Shown in pieces: positions 12,301 to 27,300 of a stretch of 64,000 bases of DNA (its first letter is position 1; each line of letters begins with the position of its first letter). The notes under the pieces were generated by a model. It made no database searches and was not told the origin of the DNA. It saw only the letters and a list, made by a program, of their open reading frames with translations. Source of the DNA: Lichenostomus cassidix (lineage: Eukaryota > Chordata > Aves > Passeriformes > Meliphagidae). Made by a program: the position numbers and the translations under genes. The stretch lies in NCBI GenBank assembly GCA_008360975.2, contig CM039210.1:10294293-10358292 (forward strand), written 5' to 3'.

Positions 12301-15300
12301 CCAGGTTTGGGTCAGTTTACCTCTCCACAGAACAATAGTAGTTCTACTACCACTACCACATCATCCTGGGATCTAAAACTGCCCACTACCCAGGCCTCAG
12401 TCCTTAGTCAGTTTGGTAAGTGCTTTGACATAGCTTTTTCTCTCTGTTAGCCTATAAGATTTCTTAATGCCAATAACAATTTTAAATGGCCCTAAATCAA
12501 AAGCTTTTTTAAAAAATCGTAATTCGAATAATATAATTGGTTACAGCATTGTGTTACACTTAGTTGCTGGTAATAGACATTATATCACAAACTAAGTTAT
12601 GCGAGGCTTAAGCCTATCTTTAAATGTCATTGAATCGTTAGAGGTTGTTGAGCCTTCATGTAACAACATCTTTGATTTAATGTCCTTGAATATTTAAGTG
12701 GAATTTTGATGTGACTTTGTGTCGTGGTTTAACCCCAGCCAACAACCAAGCCCCGTGCAGCCACTTGCTCCCTCCCCCACCAGCGGGATCGGGGAGACAA
12801 TCAGAAGGGTAAAAATGAGAAAACTTGTGGGTTGAGATACAGACAGTTTAATAGGGAAAGCAAAAGCCACACACTCAAGCAAAGCAAACCAAAGAATTTG
12901 TTCACTGCTTCCCATGGGCAGGCAGGTGTTCAGCCATCTCCAGGAAAACAGGGCTCCGTCACATGTAATGGTGACTTGTGAAGACAAACACCATCACTCC
13001 AAACGTCCTCCCCTTTCTCCTTCTTCCCCCATCTTATATACTGAGCATGATGCCATTTGGTCTGGAATACCCCTTGGGTCAGTTGGGGGCACCTGTCCCA
13101 GCTGTGTCCCCTCCCAACCTCCCACACACCCCCAGCCCCCTCCCCAGCGTGGCCATACGAGGAGCAGAAAAGGCCTTGATTCTGTAAGCTCAGCAATAAC
13201 AAAAACACCTCTGTATTATCAACCCTGTGTTCAGCACAAATCCAAAACACAGCCCCATTCCAGCCACTGGGAAGAAAATTAACTCTACCCCAGTCAAAAC
13301 CAGCACACTTTGTTTCTCAACAAATCCTAGAAAATACCTATTTTCAGTGTACCTATGCTGCTTCTAGGTTGTACCATATTTTATCTTTCCCCCCAATTTT
13401 TTCTCTTCTAATCATTGCATGAATTTTGAATGAGTACTATATAATTTCTTCATAATGTGCAGCACATCTCAGCATTCTTTTCCTAATGTGAAGTCTATGT
13501 ATGCTGAAAATGATGCAGGTTACCCATTTTGTCTATTCATAATTATATGGATTTTTCATTTAATTGAGTAAAATTAGTAGAAACAGTGAAAATGACACAA
13601 ACTTGGTTTTACAGTGTAGTTCCTAGCAGTATTCTCACTGTGAAGAGTGATAGCTCTTGTATCTCTCCCACGTGTATGAGTGTATGTTTCCAGATAGATA
13701 AGCAGCCAATCTGGCTGCAGTTATAATCTTTGACATGCAAAATTCTGAAAAAATGTTTATGTACATTTTAAGTTGCTTTCTAATACACTTCAACTGGATT
13801 AAAAAAACCTTCACACTGCAAATGCTGTGGATGTCTTATGGTTGTTGACCAGTGCTCTGAGATACTTTCAGTGCCTGAAAATATGAAAGGGGAAGTCTTG
13901 GGAAAAAACCTGTCAGTATCCAGTGTCTCTTGACTCTCAGCCATATTGAGATGGTAGATGACTTCCTATTTCTGTTGAAAATCTTTTCCTTTGCAGGGGA
14001 AGGGGAATTTTAACTCATAATACCACTAAGTTGCAACTCTAGACCCCTTGGAAGTAATCACATCTTATCAGCACAGTTAGTTGCAGTAAAACTTGCAGTG
14101 TTTGACTAAAATAATCCATAACAGTTTTTGAGGCCTAATGTATGATAATGTTATGTGACTGTATGAATAGGTTTGGTTTTATATTTTTTAAGAAAGCCAA
14201 GGCAAGCAGCTCTGGTGCAGGTGTTTTGCAGTAGAGCAGGGGATCTATGGGAAGCAGTTGGTGATGGTGTCCTGAGCTGGGGAAACCCCAGGAGAGCACT
14301 GAGACCCATCAGGAGCTGGCAGCTTGCATGAGAGTGGGCATGGGCAGGGCAGTGATGAAGTTGCAACAAGAGGTCCGAGGGCAATCAAGAGAAACTTCAG
14401 GGTCCTGGGGTGACTGATTAAGGGATCAGGAGCACAAGAAGTGTTCTCTGCCCTTCCAGTTGCAGGGAATGATAAAGGAAGAAACAGCAAGAACCAGCAG
14501 ATCAATACCTGGCTCTGAGCCTGATTTCACCAGCAGAATTTTGTTTCGTTGTGATCACAGGTTGGTTTATGCAAACCAGGCCTGCTGGCAACAGACAGGG
14601 TCCACCTGTCTCAAAAAGGGAAAAGGATCTTTGCACGGGAGTTAGCAGGGCTTGTTGAGAGAGCTTTAAACTACATTTGAAGGGGGAAGGAGATAAACAC
14701 CGGCTCACTAGAGAGAAGCCTTTGGGCAGCACACCAGTGTTTGAGGGATGCTGTGCCAGTGAGGTCCTTTGGTCTGCCATCTCAGTTGAGGTAGGGGATG
14801 GAGATCCATGAGGCAGCTAAGACACAAGGGTTATTGATATGTTAGAAATCCTAGAAGTGCCTGAGAATGATCACACAGGAACTGGGGCTTCTCTCCCCCA
14901 AAAAGGCAGCAGGATCAATAGCCCAAATGAAGTTCATCTACACCAACACACAGCATGGACAACAGGAGGAGCTGGAAGCCATGGTGCATCAGTGTGTTGG
15001 TTTTGCACGGCCTGGTTTTGGATAGCGGGGGGGCCACAGAGATGGCTTCTGTGAGAAGCTGCTAGAAGCTTCCACCATGTCCAGCAGAGCCAATCCCTGA
15101 TGGCTCTGAAGATGGACATACCGCTGGCCAAGCCTGGGCCAATTAGAGATGTTGGTTACGCCTCTGTGATAACATATTTAAGAAGAAATCAAAACAAAGT
15201 GCGCACACAGTTTTTTCTAGCCAGAGAAGGAGGAAGAGGTGAGAACATGTGAGGAAAACAACATGGAGACATAAAGGTTGGTGGAGAAGGTGGGGGAGGA

Positions 15301-18300
15301 GGTATTCCAGGCGCCAGAGCCAAGTTTCCTCTGCAAGCCATGGTGAAGACCATGGGGGTGAAGCAGGTTGTCCCCCTGCAGCCCATGGGGATCCACGGGG
15401 GGTGCAGAGATCCACTCAGAGCCCATGGAGGAGGTGCCCATGCCAGAGCGGGTATATGCCTGGAGGAGGCTGTGTTCCAGTGGGAGACCCAGTGGAGAGA
15501 GTGGGGGCCCCTGCTTCCAGGCTGGAGCAGCCTGTCCTTGGAGGACTGCACCTCGTGGATGAGTGACCCACACCACAGCAGTTTTGGGAGGACTGCTGCT
15601 TATGAGATTGGACCACATTGGAGGAGTTCACGGAGAACTGTCTCCTGTGGGAGGGACCCCACGACAAAGCAGGGGACTTCTCTCCCTGAGCAGTGGAAGA
15701 AAGACCTCGTTGATGAACTGACCCAAACCCCTATGCCCTGTCCCCCTGCACTGTTAGTGGGAAGGAGGGAGGAGTTGGGGAGGAAGAATGGTGTCTTTAA
15801 GGGCTTATTTTACTTCTCATTATCCTCCTCTGACTCTGTTAGTAATAAATTCACTTCGTAACTTCTAGTTGATCCTCTTTTACCCTTGGAGTGTTTTCTC
15901 CCAGTCCTTATCTCGACTCATGACCCCTTAGTTTAATTTTTTTCTCTCCTCTGCCCAGCTGTGGCAGGGGAGAGCGAGTGAGCGGCTGTCATGGGTGCCT
16001 GGCATTTGGCCAGGGTCAAACCATGGCAAGCAGGAAAATTATGACATAGCTGCCATCATGGAAACATGGTGGGATGATTCACACAACTGGAAAGCTGCAA
16101 TGGATGGCTATAAACTCTTCAGAAGGGACAGGCAAGGAAGGAGAGGCAGTGGAGTAGCTCTGAATGTTAGGGAGTGTCTTGAGTGCCTGGAGCTTAATGA
16201 TAGTGACAATACAGTTGAGGGTTCATGGGGAGGAGTCCTAGGGAAGGCCAACAAGGCAGATATCCTGGTGTGAGTCTGTTATAGACCACCCTACCAGGAT
16301 GAAGAGGCAGATGACATATTCTATAAGCATCTGGGAGAAGTCTCATGGTCACTAGTCCTTGTTCTTGTCCGGGATGTCAACTTACCAGATGTGTACTGGA
16401 AATCCAACGCAGCAGAGAGGAAATAGTCTAGGAGGTTCCTGGAGTGTGTGGAAGAGAACTTCCTAACACAGCTGCTGAGCCAGCCAGGGGAGGTGCTCTG
16501 CTGGGCCTGCTGTTTGTGAACAGAGAAGGACTGGTGGGTGATGTGGTGGTCAGAGGCTGTCTTGGGCACAGCGATCACAAAATGATAGTTTTGGATTCCT
16601 GGAGAAGCGAGGATAAGGGTCAGCAGAACTGCTACACTGGACTTCTAGAGGGCAGACTTCGGCCTGTTTAGGAGACTGGTTGATGGAGTCCCTTGGGAGG
16701 CAGTCCTGAAGGGCAAAGGAGTGCCAGAAGTTTGGACATTCTTCAAGAAGGAAATTCTAAAGGTGCAGGCAGTCTTCATGTGCCAGAAGATGAACTGATG
16801 GAGAAGACCCGCCTGGTTGAACAGAGACCTTTGGCTGGAACTTGGGGGAATAAAAGAGAGTCTATCATCACCCTTGGAAGAAGGGGCAGGCAACTTGCAA
16901 GGACTACAAGGATGTTGGGAAAAAATTAGAAGGGCCAAATCCCAGCTAGAACTTAATCTGGCTACTGCCATAAAAGACAATAAAAATGTTTATATAAATA
17001 TATCACCAGCAAAAGGAGGGACAAGGAAAATATCCTTAATTGGGTGTGTGGGAAAGCATAGAGACAAAGGATGAGGAAAAGGTTGAGGTACTCAATACCT
17101 TCTTTGCTTTGGTCTTTTATAACAAGACCACTTCTTGTCTGGGTACCCAGCCCCCTGAGCTGGAAGATGGAGAGAAGTAGCAGAATGAAACCCCCACAAT
17201 CCAAGGGGAAACGGTCAGTGACCTGCTACACCACTTAGACACACACAAGTTCTTGGGGCTGGATGGGATCCACCCAAGGGTAGTGAGTGAGCTGACAGAA
17301 GTGCTCACCAAGCCACTTTCAATCATTTATCACTAGTCCTGGCTAAGCAGGGAGGTCCCTGAAGACTGGAGTTTAGCAAATGTGATGTCCATCCACAAGA
17401 AGGGCTGAAAGTAGGATCTGGGGAACTACAGGCCTGTCAGCCTGACCCCGGTGCCAGGGAAGGTCATTGAGCAGATCATCTTGAGTGCCATCATACGGCA
17501 CCTACAGGACAACCAGGGGATCAGGCCCAGTCAGCATGAGGGTATGAAGGCCGGTCCTGCTTGCTCAACCTGATCTTCTATGACAGGGCAACCTGTCTAG
17601 TGGATGAAGGAAAAGCTGTGGGTGTTGTCTGCCTGGAGTTAAGTAAAGCCTTTGACACTGTCTCCCACAACATTATCCTGGAGACACTGGCTGTTCATGG
17701 TTTGAATGGGTGTACTGATGGCTGGGTCAACAAATTTGTAGAGAACACCAAGTTGGGTGGGAGTGTTGATCTGCTGTAGGGTAGGAAGGTTCTGCAGAGG
17801 GCTCTGGACAGGCTGGATCAATGGGCTGAGGCCAATTGTATGAGGTTCAACAGGGCCAAGTGCTGGGTCCTGCACTTGGGTCACACCAACCCCCTGCAAT
17901 GCTACATGCTGGGGCAGAGTGGCTGGAAAGCGGCCCAGTGGAAAACGACCTGGGGGTGCTGGTTGACAGCGGCTAAACATGAACCAGCGTGTGCCCACGT
18001 GGCCAAGAAAGCTAATGGCATCCTGGCCTGTATCAGCAATAGTGTGGTCAGTAGGACCAGGGCAGTGATCATTCCCCTGTACTGGGCACTGGTGAGGCCA
18101 CACCTCGAATCCTGTGTTCAGTTCTGGGCCCCTCACTACAAGAAAGATGTTGAGGTGGTGGAGTGTGTCCAGAGAAGGGCAATGAAGTTGGTGAAGAGTC
18201 TGGAGCACAAGTCCTATGAGGAGCGGTTGAGGGAGCTGGGGTTGTTTAACCTGGAGAAAAGGAGGCTCAGAGGGGATCTTATTGCTCTCCACAGCTAACT

Positions 18301-21300
18301 GAAAGGAGGTCGTAGCAACATGTGGATCAGTCTCTTCTCCCAGGTAGCATGTGACAAGACAAGAGGAAACAGCTTTAAGTTGCACCAGGGAAAGTTTAGA
18401 TTGGATATTAGGGAAAATTACTTCACGGACAGTGTTGTCAAACTGCCCAGGGAGGTGGTGGAGTTACCATCCCTGGAGGTTTTTTAAAAGCTGTGTAGAC
18501 GTGGTGCTTAAGGACATGGTTTAGTGTTGGATTTGGCAGTGCTGGGTTAGCGGTAGGACTCGATCTTAAAGATCTTTTCCAACCTAAACATTTCAATGAT
18601 TCTAAATAATGCTTGCCCACAGCTGTTTATTTAAAGTAGAGACTATCAAGTGTTAGTTTTATTATTACAGTGGTAATGTTCAGTATGAAACTTGTGTGCT
18701 GTCTGAAAGAGACTTGCACACTCTATAAAATCATAACTGTCCAGTGTGTCAAGTCACCCAGATTGCTTCATAAAGGGTAGAAGCATGAAGAGCAGAGTGC
18801 AATGGTTTAATTTTTATATTTCTTTTTCCTAACACTGACCAGACTTGAAATCCCAGCCTCAACCATCCCCAGTTCTGAGCCATCTGACCCAGCGACAGCA
18901 ACAACAAACACAGGCAGTCCCTGTTCCTCCTCCTGGGCTGGAGTCCTTCTCCTCCCAGGTAAAACTCCACGAGCCATCACCGATAGACACCTCTACCACT
19001 GTTATCAAAATGTTACAGCTCCCCACTATATCTATGGATAACCAGGCAGTGACTGCCCACCAAACCCAGCAGAAGCAGATAAAACCACCAAAACGGAGGA
19101 TAACTCCAGCATCCAAGGTGGGTAATTGAGTTTGTCCTTAGTAAACACATAAGCATACAAAAGCATGTATCAGCAATAGTGTGGCCAGCAGGACCAGGGA
19201 AGTGATTGTCCCTCTCGGTACTGGTGAGGCCACACCTTGAATCCTGCGTCCAGTTCTGGGTCCCTCACAGCAAGAAGGATATTGAGGTTCTGGAGCAAGT
19301 CCAGAGAAGGGTAATGAAGCTGGTGAAGGGGCTGGAGCACAAGTCCTATGAGGAGCAGCTGGAGGGGCTCAGCCTGGAGAAAAGGAGGCTCAGGGGGGAC
19401 CTTCTCCCTCTCTACAACTAACTGACAGGAGGATGGAGCCAGATGGGGGTCGGTCTCTTCTCCCAGGTAACAACTGACAAGACAAGAGGAAATGGCTTCA
19501 AGTTGTGCCTAGGGAGGTTTAGATAGGATATTAGGAACATTTTTTTTACGGAAAGGGTTGGCAAGTGTTGGAACAGGCTGCCCAGGAAGGTGGTGGAGTC
19601 ACCATCCTTGGAGGTATTTAAAAGATATATAGATGTGGTGCTTAGAGACATGCTTTAGTTGTGGACCTAGATTAATGGTAGGACTTGATCTTAAGGGTCT
19701 TTTCTAACCTGAATGATTCTATATATAAGTTTCTAGGGAGAAGGAGAGCAAAGACCATGGTCTGTTTCTTATTTAAAAGCAGGAAATTCAAAGCTGAATA
19801 GTTTTTAGGTTCAAAATACAGTGATGTCTTTTCCAAGCACATATCTAATTGTTCTATGTGGAAAATTACTGTTGTTATGTGATTTTTGGATTGAGTTAGT
19901 AGCCACAAGATGAATATTGGCTGAGGAGGATGATCACAGATGACACTTTGCTATTATAGAATAGTATGGCTTACTCTTTCATCTCCAGATCAGGGCATGG
20001 AATCAATTAATTAATTTCCGGTTACAAGAATGTAGTTAATTTATGTAAAGTGAGGGGTTGTCACAGATCTAGTTAGCAGCAAAGGCTGAGGCAGTAACTG
20101 AAGAAGCCTGTAGTTAAGGGATGAGAGTGTCAGTTACTTATATCTTTAATACAGATAGTGCATGCAAAGGAATTATGTTGGTTTTTTCCTCCTTTAAGAT
20201 TCCTACCTCTGCAGTGGAGATGCCTGGATCAGCAGATGTGACAGGATTAAATGTTCAGTTTGGAGCTTTGGAGTTTGGATCAGAACCTACGCTCACAGAA
20301 TTTGGATCAACTTCAAGCAGTGAGAATACCAGCCAGGCGACCAACAATAGCTTGAACTCAAAATCTGTCAAGTATGTGTGAGTTCCCCTCCTGCATTCTT
20401 GCATGTCTTCTTTAAGGGGTCAAGTTTGTGCCAAAAACATCAAGGCACAATTGCCATGTAATGGGAGAGGGAAATATGACATGTAAGGTGAATGTGTGCC
20501 CAGGTGGCCAAGAAGGTCAATGGCATCCTGGCCTGTATCAGCAATAGTGTGGCCAGCAGGATCAGGGAAATGATTCTTCCCCTGTACTTGGCACTGGTGA
20601 GGTCACATCTTGAGTCCTGTGTCCAGTTCTGGGCCCCTCAATTCAGGGAGGACATTGAGGTGCTGGAGTGAGTCCAGAGAAGGGCAACAGAGCTGGTGAA
20701 GGGTCTGGAGTGCATGTCCTATGAGGAGCAGCTGAGGGAGCTGGGGAAGTTTAGCCTGGAGGAGGCCCAGGGGGGACCTTTATCACTCTCTACAACTCCC
20801 TGACAGGAGGGTGGAGCCAGGTGGGGGTTGGGCTTTGCTCCCAGGGAACATGGGACAGGACAAGAGGACATAGTCTTAAGCTGTGACAGAGGACGTTCAG
20901 GTTGGACATTAGGAGGAATTTCTTCCCAGAAAGGGTGATTAGAAATTGGAATGGGCTGCCTAAGATGGTGGTGGAGTCAACATCCCTGCAGGTGTTTAAG
21001 GAAAGACTGGACATGGCACTTAGTGCCAAGGTCTGGTTGACAAGGTGGTATTAGGTCTGGTTGATAAGGTGGTATTCAGTTACAGCTTGGACTCAGTGAT
21101 GTGAGAGGTCTTTTTCAACCTAATTGATTCTGTGATTCTATGAAGTGTTTTCTGTTGATGACATTTAAAGAAGAAACTTATTTTCTGTTGACAATCAAAA
21201 TCTCCCTGGATGGGTCAGTGTGAAGCTGGAGATGACATGAATGTAATATAACCTTATAATTAAGCTACCCATTATAGAATTGCTATTTTGTGTTTAATCT

Positions 21301-24300
21301 TCCTGATTTTCAAATTTGTTTGAGGGTTTGTTCCTCACAACACAATTTTTTTTCAGTTCTTTGGTCCAGGAGAGATGACCATTTTATCATATATGTGTAT
21401 TAGTAGATTGGCACCGGATTACACCAGATGCTTCTATGGGATGAGAAAATAAGCCAGTCTTTCAGTATGCAGAACCTCTTACTGAAATGCCAAAATGGCC
21501 AATGATAAATGCCAACATACTAATAACCCATATTTTCTATCTTATTAATTCAAAATTTGGCTTCAGTAAGAAGTTTCCCAAAGTTAAATCAGAAATATTA
21601 TTAAAAATGAACTTTCACATTAATTTCCAGTGCTGTAAACTAAAACAAACAAGCAATGCTGTTTAGAAAGTAAAACAATTCTGCATGTTTTAAAATATGT
21701 TTCCTCTTTGCATAGTTCTGTTAGACTGCTATTTAATGACAGAATTCTGTTGTTAAAAGAGACACTTTATGGATCTACTTGTTTAAAAAAAAGAGTTTAT
21801 GTTCATTAATATATCCTTTGACAAGGTGAAAATAACATGACCAAAAAGTGCTTGTGTGTAAACTCTTGTTTTGGTTGGGCTGGCAGGAGGAAGGTAAATG
21901 GTGCTTAGTTGTCGGGGTTTGACCTTGACTAAATGCCAGGCACTCTGGCTCTCTCTCCTGCCACAAACATGCAGAAGAGGGGAAAGAAAAATAACTGTTA
22001 AACACACACCACTTTCATGAGATAAGTGAGATAGGATACTGATGGCAGGATGCACGGAAGAAGGGCAGACAGGCTCTAAACTTAAAGTTGCAAAGTGATT
22101 TAATTACCTAAGAGAGTCGGAGGATAAATGAGAGGTAAAAATAAACTTTCATACACCATTTTGTTCACTCACCCCCCTCCCTCTTACAAACCCATTTTCT
22201 ATTCACCCCCCTTCCTCATTCCAACCAACAGCTTGGGTAGGGGGGCAGGGTGTGGGGTATTTTCTCAGTCCACAGAGCAGGTCCATAAATCTATTCATCA
22301 CCACAATTCCTATACTACAAATACTCTTAATCTCTACTTATCTCTCTCTCTCTCTCTCTAGACAGTTTCTCTGCTCTTATCCCTTCCCTCTTAAAAATCT
22401 GTTTCTCTGTTCACCCCCCCTCCCTCTTTCCAAACCAACAACACGGGCAGGGGGCAGGGTAAGGGGTTTTTCCTCTGGTCAGTCCATCAGGGAGAGGGGG
22501 TCCTCTACTTACCCACGGGGTCCCTCCCACGAGAGACAGTCCTCTGCGAACTTCTTTGGCGTGGGTCTGATCTCACGAGCAACATCCCACCCGAATTCTG
22601 CTGCAACATGAGTTCTTTTGTCCATAGGGTGCAGACTCTCCCAAGCTGAGGCCAGGCTGCTTCCATCCCAGGAGCAAGGCCTTTCTCTCTCTTGCAAGGC
22701 CTTTGCAGCTTTAACTCTCTATAGGAGACTCCCACTGGATCACAGCTTCTTCCAGGCATCCACCTGCTCCTCTGGCATAGGCTGTGGGAGGATTTCTGCA
22801 TCCCTGTGGACTCCATGGGCTGCAGGGGGAACTTCCTGCTCCCCCCTGGTCTTCACCACAGCTAGCAAAGAGTTTTCAGCTCCGGCACCTGGAGCACCTC
22901 CTCCCCCACCTTCTTCACTGACCTTGGTGTCTCCATGTTGTTCTCCCTTCACATATTTTTACCTCCTCCTCCTCCTCTAGCTACAAAGAAGTGCGTGACT
23001 ACTTTTGTTTTGTTTTTTTCTTAAATATGTTTTCACAGAGGCGTAACCAGCACCTCCAATTGGCCCACATTTGGCCGGCAGTATGTCCATCACCTTCAGA
23101 GCCATCAGAGATTGGCTCTGCTGGACTTGATGAAAAACTTCCAGAACTTTCACTCAGGACACACAGGAGCCATCTTTGTGCCACTCCCCACCCCTCAGAC
23201 ACTTCTTCAGGCCTACTACAACAGCTTTTGAGGGGTTTAAATCTCTCTTAGATGTTAAAGATACCTTGCTGATGTTCTGGGCCAAGCTAAACCACCACAT
23301 TAGTGCAGCTGATGGTTTTGAAGCAGTGATTACTGGGGACCAAAGCAAAATTATATATTTTTTTCTCATTATTAGATTTTCTAGTATAAATAATGTAGAT
23401 TTGACTGCATGTTTAAGGTAGTTCTAGATAACTATATAGGAGCTGATATTTTCACTAAGGTATTTGAAATGTAGTTTGCCATGTTGATAAATAATTTTTA
23501 CTTTTTCAGTGATCCTTTGAATACCCCTCTGCCAATATCCAATACAGTACAGGAGTCCACCTACACAACCTCTGCCATCAGCTCTTCCAGTCTGACCTGC
23601 TCATCCCAGAGCACTAGCCCAGTAACAACTTCCTCCTATGAGCAGACTTCTGTGCATAGTAGGATAGTGTACCAAAGCTCCATGGCTCCGTCTGAACCAA
23701 CCCCTGTTGCAGTTACAGTGAGTGAAATTCAGAAATAAGACTTTGAAAAAGGGGAAATATTCTTATCGGTGTTAGACTTGTATTACCCAGATATGTTAAT
23801 ATTTTAACCAAGCCAAGTGATATTTTTGATTCCCATGTCCACTCTGTTGTTTTTTCTTTTCCTATTTTGTAGCCATTTCTTGTATTTGGGATATAAGAAC
23901 CTCTGCTTTTATGGGTTTTGACATCTTAAATTACTCTTTGACGTTTATTCTTAGTAATACTTAACGTTCTAGTTGAGTTTACTTCCCTGAAGCTTAGTTT
24001 TCAAAAAAGGAACTATCTCTGTATGTAAATATCAGTCATGGTATTTTGCCATAACTTGACCATTTCTATCCAAAGGTATATTATTTATTAAATTATTATG
24101 GCACCTAGAAAATGGATCCCAAACTGTTTATTGCCCTTCCAGCATTACTCTTTTGTTGGATTTAAACAGCAGTTGGAATTAGTTTCATCTTTTATTTTAA
24201 AAACCATAAGGAGAGATCTAATCTAGAACAGAGAGAGTCTCAGGAGATATTCCAAAGCACCTACTCTATTTGTATATGGAATGTAAGTTTGTTTTAAGAG

Positions 24301-27300
24301 ATTTTATTTTATCAAATATTTAAGGAACTTGTGAGAGTTTGTAAGTTTATTTACTCCTGGCCTTTATTATGTAATGGCTCAGTCACACTTGTCTTCTGCA
24401 CTAGCTCGTATGTACTGGTGAGGATCAAGCATAGACTATCCACTTCTGTACTCCAGCGTTATCCAAAAAACAACTGGTGCCTCTCAAGTCTTATCTTTCA
24501 ATGGAAAAAAATTGGCGTCTCTGTGTAACTTGGATAGTTAAAATTGTGAGTTGCATTAGATCAAAAGCACAACCATTTCCTATATGTTAATGCAATTCTT
24601 TCTTTCATATCGGTGTGAACCTGAAGTTTATGTTATATACAGTAGATGGGATGGTCTCCTGCTGATGGGTGTATTATGGGCAGTGTATGGGATTCTGTGT
24701 GTTCAGGACACCTTGCACCTGCGACAACTTTATTATGTGATTTTGTTAAAGGCTGTAAAAAAAGTTAATTTTCTGTCTTTTTGGTCTCCCGATTTAGAAT
24801 GAATATAGAATTTTGCATGAAGCATGTTCTGTGTGTGATTTGGTCTGAAAATTTAATGTTCCTGTGTGATAATTTATTCATTCATTTCTCCTTTGTTTAC
24901 AGAATGGGCACAGCAGTGTTAGAACACAGGCAACTCTTGACAGTAAGTTTACAAAGCTTGGTTGTGCACAGGGATTTCTGATCTTTCCTTACTACTTGCT
25001 GTGTGTGCACAACTGTAGCAGGGGTGTCTGGTTTAAGGTTTTATATTGTTCTCACTGACTATTTTATTACTGACTCTTTTGAGTTTATTTTGTATTTCCA
25101 TAGGATATACTACTTGCTGCTTGACTAAAACTGCAGCGTGAAAGCAGCTCTATTAAATCTACAAACCTAAGCAGTCTTAGAATTAAAGAAGCTGATTTGC
25201 TGCTGCTTTTTCTTTTGAATTTATCTGCCAAAACTAGTATAAATTTAAAAAATAAAATTAAAAATTAATTTAAAATTTATTAGTAATTCTTCCAATTCTC
25301 AGTCAGGAAGCTGTGAATAGCATTTAGCTGTATTGACACAAAATCACATTCTCTCAATGCACCTCTCATTGGGTGTAGTGCTACTTGTACTCTATTAAAA
25401 GCCCGTGGGAAATAAGGGTGACTAACGCTCCCTCTGCCAGGTACCTTGCTCCTTGCAGCGGCATAAGAATAACATAATACTGGCTCTGATACAGGCATTA
25501 CTGTTATCTTCATTTTGGCCAGGTTCTAATGTGGTATTTTACTTGTAGCACCCCTACATCTCTGTTCCTGGAGTTAAAATAATTAAATTAAATTCTAGTA
25601 TTCAATCTTCTGACCTTTGTGTGCTGCTCTGTGGAAGTTTTCAAGGGCAACAGTGTGAATTAACATATTTTGGAATTCCAACACATTAAGTCTGTTTTCC
25701 TCTTAAGCATCTCTTCAGGTAGGTCACTAATAGGACAGCCTTCTTTTTTTATACTTCTGAGTAGAAAGAAGATGGGCATTCAAACCTATAAACAATGTTT
25801 TATTAGTGCTAAATTCAATTTAAATGAGCAGGGGGAGTGTATATGCCCAAAGAGTTACCACAACTTTTCAAGTGGAAAAGTTTCTTACTCTTGTGTACAG
25901 AATTAATGAACAATTTATTAAATTCACTACAGGACTTGTTTTTTTGCTATGGAAAATAAAGATCTGAGAATTCCTAATATTTTTGTAATTATTCTGTAAC
26001 AGCTTTATTAGTCCCTTTTTCTGAGCCAGTTCCCCTTTGAGAACACTTGTTTTTTTTCTGTATCTCAAGCACATAAGCTGGAATCAGTCTTCTTCCATGT
26101 ATCTATTTAATGAATCCAAATTATTATGTAATTCTCTGTTTTTAACATTTGAAAGTATTGACATTTTCCCTTCTGCATGTGCTGATACTATTCTTAGTTC
26201 ATAGAATGGTTTAGGTTGGAAGGAATTTCGCTTCTAGTTCCAACCCCCTGCCATGGGCAGGGACACCTTCCACTAGACCAGGTTGCTCCAAGCCCCATCC
26301 AACCTGGCCTTGAACACTTCCTGAGATAGGGCAGCCACAGCTTCTCTGGGCAACCTGTGCCAGTGCCTCACCACCCTCACAGGGAAGAATTTCTTCCTAA
26401 TAACTTATCTAAACCTACCCTCTTTCAGTTTAAAGCCATTCCCCTTTGTCCTGTCACTACATGCCCTTGTGAAAAGTCCCTCTCCAGCTCTCTTGGAGCC
26501 CCTTTAGGTACTGGAAGGCTGCTACAAGGTCTCCCTGGATCCTTCTCTTCTTCAGGGTGAACAATCCCAAACTCTCTCAGCCTGTCTTCACAGGAGAGGT
26601 GCTCCAGCCCTCTGATCATCATCTTGTCCCTACTCTGGAGTTACTCCATCAGGTCCACCTCCTTCTGATGTTGGGGCTTCCAGAGCTGGACACAGCACTC
26701 CAGATGGAGTCTCATGAGAGCAGAGTAGAGGGGCAGAATCCCCTCGCTCGACCTACTGGTCGCACTGCTTTTGATGCAGCCCAGGATACACTTGGTTTTC
26801 TGGGCTGCAAGTGCACATTGCTGGTTTATGTTAATTTTTTCATTCACCAAGACCCCCAAGTCCTTCTCCCCAGGGTTGCTCTCAATTCATTCTCCACCCA
26901 CCTTGTATTTGTGCTTGGGATTTCCCTGACCCAGGTGCAGGACCTTGCACTTGGCCTTGTTGAACTTCATGAGGTTTGCATAGGCCCACCAGTCAAGGTC
27001 CCTCTGGATGGCATCCCTTCCTTCCAGCGTGTCGACCGCACCACACAGCTTGGTCTCATCAGGAAACTTGCTGAGGGTACACTCAATTCCTCTGTCCATG
27101 TCACCAACAAAGATGTTAAACAGCACCGGTCCCAATACCAACCCCTGAGGAACACCACTCGTCACTGGTCTCCACTTGGACATTGAGCCCTTGACTGCAA
27201 CTCTTTGAGAGTGTCTGTCCAGCCAATTCCTTATGCACTGTGTGGTGCACCCATCAAATCCATGTCTCTCCAGTTGAGAGGCAAGGATGTCATGCAGAAC

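Noticed and set aside
14151..15861. Series of 60-170 codon frames around 14.2-15.9 kb as host exons
   Set aside because: They fall in CR1 ORF1 and a nested LTR and lack splice borders continuing the UBAP2 phase.
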